A stretch of 10,729 bases of DNA from Clostridiales bacterium. Its GTDB lineage: Bacteria; Bacillota; Clostridia; Christensenellales; CAG-138. Below are positions 6,198-10,729 of this stretch, one piece after another. The notes beneath the pieces are model-generated. The model made no database searches, was not told the origin of the DNA, and saw only the letters and a list, made by a program, of their open reading frames with translations. Each line of letters starts with the position of its first letter. Position 1 is the stretch's first letter. A program made the position numbers and the translations under genes. The stretch lies in NCBI GenBank assembly GCA_003486785.1, contig DNFZ01000199.1:1-10729 (forward strand). Reading direction: 5' to 3'.

Positions 6198-7520
6198 TTA
6201 TCGTTCGATGCGGATGGCAAAGGCATCCACAGCCGCTATCGATCCGTCAATGCTCGCGTGCACGTTTGCGCCCATCTTGCCTTCGGGAATCCGCGCAATC
6301 AGATCGCCGCGCTTCACGCGCGTACCCGCTGCGACAACCGCTTCTGCGGCAGCGCCGATGTGCATCTTGAGCGGGATGCTTACGCTGGAAACAATCAGCT
6401 CCTCGCGCACGAACGGCGCGCTTGCCTCAAATCGTGCCATATCCATGCGCGACTCCAGCCGGTAGACCGGCAGCTTTGTCAGGTGATATCCCGCGTCCAC
6501 AGGATATGCAATCCTTTTCTCCGGCTTAACGCCCGCGCGGCTGAGTCCCTCTTTCATGCGCGTCATCATCGCCGCAGGGTTCAGGCCGAAATTGCAGGCA
6601 TAATAGGTGCAAAGCCCGCAGTTGCAGCAGGAGAACACGCCGTTGACGTCGCCCAGCAGCGCGCCGTCTCCGTTTGCCGCCGCGCGCATCGCCTTGTGCG
6701 GCTCGACTTTCAGCCCGAGCGCGTTTCTAGGGCACATCTGCGTACAGAGGCTGCACTGGCAGCAGACCGCTTTGGCGAGCTTGACATCGCGCGCAAAATC
6801 GTCCGTCTTGGTGGCAACAAGCGGATGATCCGCACGCAGCACGACGATGCCGCCAGTGGTCTTGGTTACGGGTTTGCTCCAGTCGCTCTCCAGCGCGCCC
6901 ATGCAAGGCCCGCCGATGAGTGCGACAAAATCGTCCGACTGCTTGGGTCCGCCCGCGCGGTCGATCAGCGTCTGGTAGGAGGTTCCAATCGGCACCTCCA
7001 GCGTTACAGGCGAGGCAACCTCGCCGGTGACAGTCACGCTTCTGGTCGTCACAGGTACGCACTGCATCGCGCGGTGGATGTTACGCAGCGTAGTCACGTT
7101 GAGTACGACGGCGCCCGCGTCGATGGGCAGCCCGCCCGTGGGGACGACCTTGCCGGTCACTTCGTAGACCATCACCTGCTCGTCGCCCGCGGGATAGGTG
7201 CTTTTCATGAGCTTGAGCGAGATGCCGCCCCTATCCTTCACCGCGCGTTGGAGCGACTCCACCGCGTCGTGATAATGCTCTTTTGTGCAGATAACGCCGC
7301 GTTTTGCTCCCGTTGCCTGCATCGCAAGAAGAAGGCCGGAAATGATCTCCTCCGCGCTATCCCGCATGGTGTATTGATCGACATTCAGCAGCGGTTCGCA
7401 CTCCGCGCCGTTTGAGATAACGATTTCGGCGTTGCAACGCAGCTTCACATGCGTGGGAAATCCTGCGCCGCCTGCGCCGACCACGCCAGCCTCTTTGATT
7501 TTCTCGAGAATATCCGCCAT
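6198..7520 (-). CDS. pduS: PduS-type SLBB/RnfC-like iron-sulfur electron carrier
   Basis: This protein (440 residues from the chosen ATG) has the domain order of PduS. An RnfC-like N-terminal domain opens with AGVVGAGGAGFPTHVK (11-26) and a SNGAECEPLL segment (37-45). An SLBB region lies at about 165-235. A two-cluster ferredoxin region has C253, C256, C259, C263 (CP) and C298, C301, C304, C309. A C-terminal barrel-sandwich domain has IPEGKMGANVHASIDG (411-426). In the Pdu system PduS binds flavin and two [4Fe-4S] clusters and reduces cobalamin. No B12 enzyme is visible here, so a general NADH-to-shell electron transfer role with PduT is more likely. A GTG six bases upstream (7526) is an alternative start; the ribosome binding site (AGAAAG, 7529-7534) is weak. 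Confidence 0.92.
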   Translation of the reverse strand: MADILEKIKEAGVVGAGGAGFPTHVKLRCNAEIVISNGAECEPLLNVDQYTMRDSAEEIISGLLLAMQATGAKRGVICTKEHYHDAVESLQRAVKDRGGISLKLMKSTYPAGDEQVMVYEVTGKVVPTGGLPIDAGAVVLNVTTLRNIHRAMQCVPVTTRSVTVTGEVASPVTLEVPIGTSYQTLIDRAGGPKQSDDFVALIGGPCMGALESDWSKPVTKTTGGIVVLRADHPLVATKTDDFARDVKLAKAVCCQCSLCTQMCPRNALGLKVEPHKAMRAAANGDGALLGDVNGVFSCCNCGLCTYYACNFGLNPAAMMTRMKEGLSRAGVKPEKRIAYPVDAGYHLTKLPVYRLESRMDMARFEASAPFVREELIVSSVSIPLKMHIGAAAEAVVAAGTRVKRGDLIARIPEGKMGANVHASIDGSIAAVDAFAIRIER

Positions 7521-7547
7521 AGTCACAGCTTTCTGAATGAATTCTAC

Positions 7548-8945
7548 TTAGACGATCCTGAGATCGCCGTGCAGCACGCATCTGCGCGCGCGGGTAAAGG
7601 ATTTTGCGCTCGTTAAGCCTTCGCCCGTCGGGGTCGCGATGGTCAGCGTGGTATATCCTTCCGCTAAAAACCCAAGCCCCGCATAGGACGGCGCGTTTTT
7701 CACAAACACCGTGGTGTTCAGCGAAGCCGCCGCCAGCGTGAGGTGCTTGATGTTGGTGGAGTGGATCATCGCCGAATGCTGGCAGCCCTGCTCCGCGCAG
7801 ATGGCTTCCTCGACTGCCTCCTCGATGGTGGAGACGGTGCAGATGGCGAGCACCGGCATGAGCATCTCCGTGCGCACGAACGGATGGTTTTTGTCCACCC
7901 GCGCGATGACGAGGCGCGGATCTCCCGTAAAGCTCACGCCGCTGTCCTTGAGGATTACGGCGGCGTTTCTGCCGACGTAGTTGCGGTTGATCACATATGT
8001 ATCGTTCTGCTTGACCAGAACGGTGTTGACGATTTTGTCGATGTCGCTGCCTGCGACGAGATAGGCGCCGTTTTGCTGCATCGCGCTGACCAGCTCGTCC
8101 ACGATGCTCGCAAACGCGAAGACTTCTTTTTCGGCAATGCAGACGACGTTGTTGTCAAAGCTCGCGCCGTCGACGATGTCTTTCGCGGCCTTTTTGATAT
8201 CGGCTGTGTCGTCCACGATCACCGGCGGGTTGCCGGGGCCTGCCGCGATGACTTTTTTGCCCGTGCGCATGGCGACCTTGACCACCGCCTCGCCGCCCGT
8301 GACTGACAGGATCGGAACATCGCTAGACTCCATCATCGCCTTGCCGCTCTCAAGCGTGGGTTCTTTGACCGTGGTGATGAGTGTACCAGGTCCGCCCGCT
8401 AGAGCTATCGCCTCGTTGAGTATGCGCATCGCCTCCTGCGAGGCGCGCTTTGCCGCAGGGTGGGGATTGAATACCACCGCGTTGCCCGCAGCGATCATGC
8501 TGATTGCGTTGTTGATGACCGTCGAGGTCGGGTTGGTGGAGGGCGTAATCGAGCCGATCACGCCATAGGGCGCGGCTTCGACCAGCGTGAGCCCGTAGTC
8601 GCCCGTAAAAGCCTCTGCGTGCAGATCCTCGATGCCCGGCGTTTTCTCCGCGGCGAGGATGTTCTTTGCCTTTTTGTCGGCGACGCGGCCATAGCCCGTC
8701 TCCTCGTTGGCAAGCCGCGCGAGAGATTCCGCGTGCTGCAGTGAGGTCTTGCGCATGGCTTCGATCAATCGTCCGCGCTTTTCGAGCGGAAGTTTGATGA
8801 GCGCCTTCTGCGCGGCTTTCGCAAGCGCTATCGCCTCTTCCATCGTGTCGCAGAGCCAGTTGCCGTGCATTCTCGATGGCTGATTTTGAAACTTTGCGAG
8901 TGTTTCTTCTATGATATTGTCGATCTGCGTATCTGAATATGCCAT
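7548..8945 (-). CDS. pduP: CoA-acylating aldehyde dehydrogenase, PduP-like
   Basis: This 465-residue enzyme converts an aldehyde, CoA and NAD+ into acyl-CoA and NADH, here probably acetaldehyde to acetyl-CoA. The catalytic cysteine is C269 in FDNNVVCIAEKEVF, the signature of the PduP/EutE branch. Earlier segments typical of the family are PYGVIGSITPSTNPTST (126-142) and VTGGEAVVKVAM (215-226), and the C terminus FTRARRCVL is PduP-like. Residues 1-20 (AYSDTQIDNIIEETLAKFQ) form an amphipathic helix followed by an NQPSR linker, matching the encapsulation peptides of PduP proteins. The ATG at 8945 is preferred over one seven codons upstream because AGAGGG precedes it and the family begins this way. 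PduP is favoured over EutE because PduL, PduS and PduT accompany it. Confidence 0.94.
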   Translation of the reverse strand: MAYSDTQIDNIIEETLAKFQNQPSRMHGNWLCDTMEEAIALAKAAQKALIKLPLEKRGRLIEAMRKTSLQHAESLARLANEETGYGRVADKKAKNILAAEKTPGIEDLHAEAFTGDYGLTLVEAAPYGVIGSITPSTNPTSTVINNAISMIAAGNAVVFNPHPAAKRASQEAMRILNEAIALAGGPGTLITTVKEPTLESGKAMMESSDVPILSVTGGEAVVKVAMRTGKKVIAAGPGNPPVIVDDTADIKKAAKDIVDGASFDNNVVCIAEKEVFAFASIVDELVSAMQQNGAYLVAGSDIDKIVNTVLVKQNDTYVINRNYVGRNAAVILKDSGVSFTGDPRLVIARVDKNHPFVRTEMLMPVLAICTVSTIEEAVEEAICAEQGCQHSAMIHSTNIKHLTLAAASLNTTVFVKNAPSYAGLGFLAEGYTTLTIATPTGEGLTSAKSFTRARRCVLHGDLRIV

Positions 8946-8986
8946 AGTGCCCTCTTTCTCATCCATCCCGCCGCGCTAAGCTTTGG

Positions 8987-9289
8987 CTACTTGCTGCCGT
9001 ATTTTTCAAACACGCGCTCGCCGCCTAGGTCGATGGAGTCGATGATCGCGATGATCGCAAGATCGCTCGGCTTCCCGTCCGTAAATGCGGTCTGCCGCGA
9101 AGAGCTTCCGCTGCAGCACATCACAACCTCGCCCTCGCCCGCGCCGACCGCGTCGATCGCGACCAGCGGGCTGCCCTTTTGCTGCATGGTATCCAGATCC
9201 AGCGGAGCCACGACCAGCAGCTTCAACCCCGTCAGGGTTTCGGACTTGTTGGTGCTCACGACGCTGCCTTTGACAACCCCAATCATCAT
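8987..9289 (-). CDS. BMC-P vertex protein, EutN/CcmL family (copy 1)
   Basis: This 100-residue predicted pentameric vertex protein has the complete family pattern: GVVKGSVVSTNKSETLTGLKLLVV at the start, then VAIDAVGAGEGEVVMCCSGSSSRQT, and a final strand DLAIIAIIDSIDL. Two consecutive ATG codons are possible; AGGAG (9296-9300) lies six bases before the first. The open frame continues upstream, but that part overlaps the flavoprotein gene in another frame and is not real. It is the most canonical of the three BMC-P proteins here. Its place before pduP, apart from the other shell genes, suggests a distinct vertex role or simply a locus history of duplication. Confidence 0.93.
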   Translation of the reverse strand: MMIGVVKGSVVSTNKSETLTGLKLLVVAPLDLDTMQQKGSPLVAIDAVGAGEGEVVMCCSGSSSRQTAFTDGKPSDLAIIAIIDSIDLGGERVFEKYGSK

Positions 9290-9309
9290 ATGCTTCTCCT
9301 TTGTGTGCG

Positions 9310-10014
9310 CTAGACTTGCGCACGCTCGATATGAATCTGTAATTCTTTTGCGGTGTCGACCGCCAGCGGGGTGACGATTGCGCCCGCCGCGCAGACGATC
9401 GTCTTTCTGCCGCTCTGCTTTGCCTCGACTACTTCCCGCTCGGTCACCAGCGCGAGAACGCCCGAATTTGTGCCCTCGCAGGGCTGATATGTGAAAAACC
9501 GGAATCCCATCGAGGTCAGTTGGTCGATCGCCTCCGCCAGACGGGCAAAATACGTGTCTCTGCGGAATTTCGGCGGCTCGAAGTCTAACAGGACATCCAC
9601 CGCTTTTCCCCAGAGGATGCGGCGCACAAGCGCCTCGGAAAAGTCCTCCGCGTTGTCCCCCGCGCCCATACGTGCCAACAATGCCGTGTTCGGCGCGAGC
9701 AGCACCGCGTGCTGAGCGCGCACCAGCATCTCCACCAGTTCGTTTTGCTGCGTTGCCCAGTCGAGGCTGCAACCTGACGTTTCGTCTGCGGTGAACACCG
9801 CGTCGCTTAAAAAGACGAGCTGCGTGCGCTTGCCATATTGTCTCGCCAGTACAGCGAGCGCCCGCTCCGGCGCGGGGACAAACCCCGGCACCAGAACCAG
9901 CGTATCCGCGTCCCCCGCGAGCGCATCTCTCACATGCGGCGCGGCAGGTACGTCCCGCATCGCGGACTGTGCGCGCTCGATGATCTTCTGAATCTGATCG
10001 TCGCTCAGGTTCAT
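9310..10014 (-). CDS. Microcompartment-associated flavoprotein-like protein with targeting helix
   Basis: This 234-residue protein appears to have three parts. Residues 1-20 (MNLSDDQIQKIIERAQSAMR) are an amphipathic helix resembling encapsulation peptides. Residues about 35-165 look like a Rossmann-type flavoprotein (PF02441-like): LLAPNTALLARMGAGD (105-120) followed by ALVRRILWGKAVDVLLD matches the PxTxNTxAKxAxGxAD segment of phosphopantothenoylcysteine decarboxylase and related FMN proteins. Residues about 189-234 (VTEREVVEAKQSGRK, then AGAIVTPLAVDTAKEL) resemble a short motif seen in EutQ and other microcompartment proteins. The start overlaps the pduL stop (ATGA), so the two are translationally coupled. 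A redox role inside the compartment is an inference; the reaction is unknown. Confidence 0.75.
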   Translation of the reverse strand: MNLSDDQIQKIIERAQSAMRDVPAAPHVRDALAGDADTLVLVPGFVPAPERALAVLARQYGKRTQLVFLSDAVFTADETSGCSLDWATQQNELVEMLVRAQHAVLLAPNTALLARMGAGDNAEDFSEALVRRILWGKAVDVLLDFEPPKFRRDTYFARLAEAIDQLTSMGFRFFTYQPCEGTNSGVLALVTEREVVEAKQSGRKTIVCAAGAIVTPLAVDTAKELQIHIERAQV

Positions 10015-10664
10015 GGCTTTTTCACCACGGAAACAATCTCCAGCAGCTCTCCGTTTTTGATGCTGCCTGCGTTGGCCTCTTCCATGTCCAGATGCAGCTC
10101 AAGATTGTGCCCTTCTCCGCAGCGCACCGGAACAGCTTCAAACACCAGCGCGCGTACGCCGTCCTTTCGGATGCTGACGAGATCGCCGTTCTGTAACCCC
10201 AGCCACGCCGCCTGTTCCGGAGAGATATGCACGTGTCGCATGGCGACGATCACGCCGCTGTTGAGCTCGATTGAGCCCGCGGGGCCGATGATGGTCGCAC
10301 CCGGCGTGCCTTCGATGTCGCCGGAGAGGCGGACGACGGGCGAAATGCCGAGCCGGAACGCGTCGGTCGTGAGAATCTCCACCTGCGTCTTGCCCCGCGC
10401 GGGGCCGAGCACGCGAACCTGATCGATCTTCCCTTTCGGGCCGGCGATGGAGACGGTCTCGCCGGCTGCATACTGGCCGGGTTGGGACAGCGCGCGCTCC
10501 GGTTTGAGCGCGTAGCCCCTGCCAAAGAGCGCCTCCAGATCCTGTGCGGAAACATGGATGTGGCGGTTGGAGCCGGCCGCGGGCACAAATTGCTTGCCGG
10601 TCTGCTCATATGCGGTTTTTACGATGCGCTCTGTCACCAGTCGCTGTACCTCTGCCCGATCCAT
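10011..10664 (-). CDS. pduL: Phosphate acyltransferase PduL
   Basis: This 217-residue zinc-dependent phosphotransacylase converts acetyl-CoA and phosphate to acetyl-phosphate, regenerating CoA inside the compartment. The two PduL repeats show their metal-binding motifs SNRHIHVS (H35, H37) and RHVHIS (H144, H146), plus the late HLDMEEAN (H191). The linker GISPVVRLSGDIEGTPG is also typical. Residues 1-20 form a helix that fits the encapsulation peptide found on compartment PduLs, which cytosolic ones may lack. AGAGGG (10672-10677) precedes the ATG with a 7-base spacer. The frame stays open upstream, but the core family pattern begins here. It overlaps the flavoprotein gene by four bases. Confidence 0.95.
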   Translation of the reverse strand: MDRAEVQRLVTERIVKTAYEQTGKQFVPAAGSNRHIHVSAQDLEALFGRGYALKPERALSQPGQYAAGETVSIAGPKGKIDQVRVLGPARGKTQVEILTTDAFRLGISPVVRLSGDIEGTPGATIIGPAGSIELNSGVIVAMRHVHISPEQAAWLGLQNGDLVSIRKDGVRALVFEAVPVRCGEGHNLELHLDMEEANAGSIKNGELLEIVSVVKKP

Positions 10665-10689
10665 CTTTGTTCCCTCTGTCCTGTCTGCT

Positions 10690-10729
10690 CTATTTGGTGA
10701 ATAGACGCCTGCGTCCTTTTGTGGCTTTC
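10690..10729 (-). CDS. Possible C-terminal tail of an upstream operon gene (partial)
   Basis: Reading leftwards from the window edge, one frame encodes a short basic tail ending in RRRLFTK and a TAG stop at 10690-10692, 25 bases before the pduL start. Spacing and orientation fit the preceding gene of the operon, and Lys/Arg-rich tails occur in shell proteins. With only 12 codons no product can be named, and another frame could be the real one. Confidence 0.3.
   Translation of the reverse strand, partial: KATKGRRRLFTK

Noticed and set aside
6180..7415. Long + strand open frame (411 codons) opposite pduS
   Set aside because: It lies wholly antisense to a gene with clear iron-sulfur and SLBB motifs. 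Its translation is Arg/His-rich with no recognisable domain, as expected for a shadow in GC-rich DNA.
6198..7520. Rnf complex subunit RnfC or a respiratory NuoF
   Set aside because: The two-cluster region and C-terminal barrel fit both RnfC and PduS, but no other rnf genes are present. The neighbours pduT, pduP and pduL favour PduS.
7548..8945. Ethanolamine-type EutE or a bifunctional AdhE
   Set aside because: The protein stops at 465 residues with no alcohol dehydrogenase half, and it carries the PduP-style N-terminal helix and FTRARRCVL end in a pdu-like gene set.
9290..9772. Upstream extension of the first BMC-P open frame
   Set aside because: The region is coding for the flavoprotein in another frame. 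The AGGAG site and family pattern place the BMC-P start at 9289.

Overview
The window looks like part of a chromosome from an anaerobic Firmicute, probably a Clostridia-type organism with a GC-rich genome. This rests on the clostridial style of the TrkA/TrkH pair, on AGGAG-type ribosome binding sites before many genes, and on the gene content; no rRNA or species marker is present. It holds two blocks that face each other.

Left block (+ strand, 1-3067). About 260 bases of leader carry two near-identical 39-base hairpin repeats with a smaller hairpin between them. A weak promoter candidate follows, then trkA and trkH, which overlap by ATGA and encode a complete Trk/Ktr-type potassium uptake system.

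Right block (- strand, 10729 down to 3078). This is the 3' part of a bacterial microcompartment (BMC, metabolosome) operon. In transcription order it encodes: a possible tail of an upstream gene, PduL phosphotransacylase, an unusual encapsulation-tagged flavoprotein, a BMC-P vertex protein, a PduP-type CoA-acylating aldehyde dehydrogenase, a PduS-type iron-sulfur/SLBB electron carrier, a PduT-type tandem-domain shell protein with a candidate cluster-binding cysteine, a second BMC-P, a PduA-like BMC-H hexamer protein, a third BMC-P, a deoxyribose-phosphate aldolase (DeoC) with an N-terminal targeting-like extension, and an SDR oxidoreductase. Spacings run from -4 to about 60 bases and no internal terminator is evident, so it reads as one transcription unit whose promoter lies beyond the right edge.

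How the genes probably work together (inference). DeoC splits deoxyribose-5-phosphate into glyceraldehyde-3-phosphate and acetaldehyde inside the shell. PduP turns acetaldehyde, CoA and NAD+ into acetyl-CoA and NADH. PduL recycles CoA and releases acetyl-phosphate for ATP formation. PduS, PduT and perhaps the flavoprotein could carry electrons through the shell to reoxidise NADH. This matches the published concept of a 'sugar phosphate utilizing' (SPU) BMC, so the class is not new. The less explored parts are the flavoprotein, the atypical DeoC active-site loop, the PduS/PduT electron path without any visible B12 enzyme, and the terminal SDR. No alcohol dehydrogenase, acetate kinase, sugar-phosphate isomerase, transporter or regulator is visible here. 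No intergenic stretch exceeds 300 bases.
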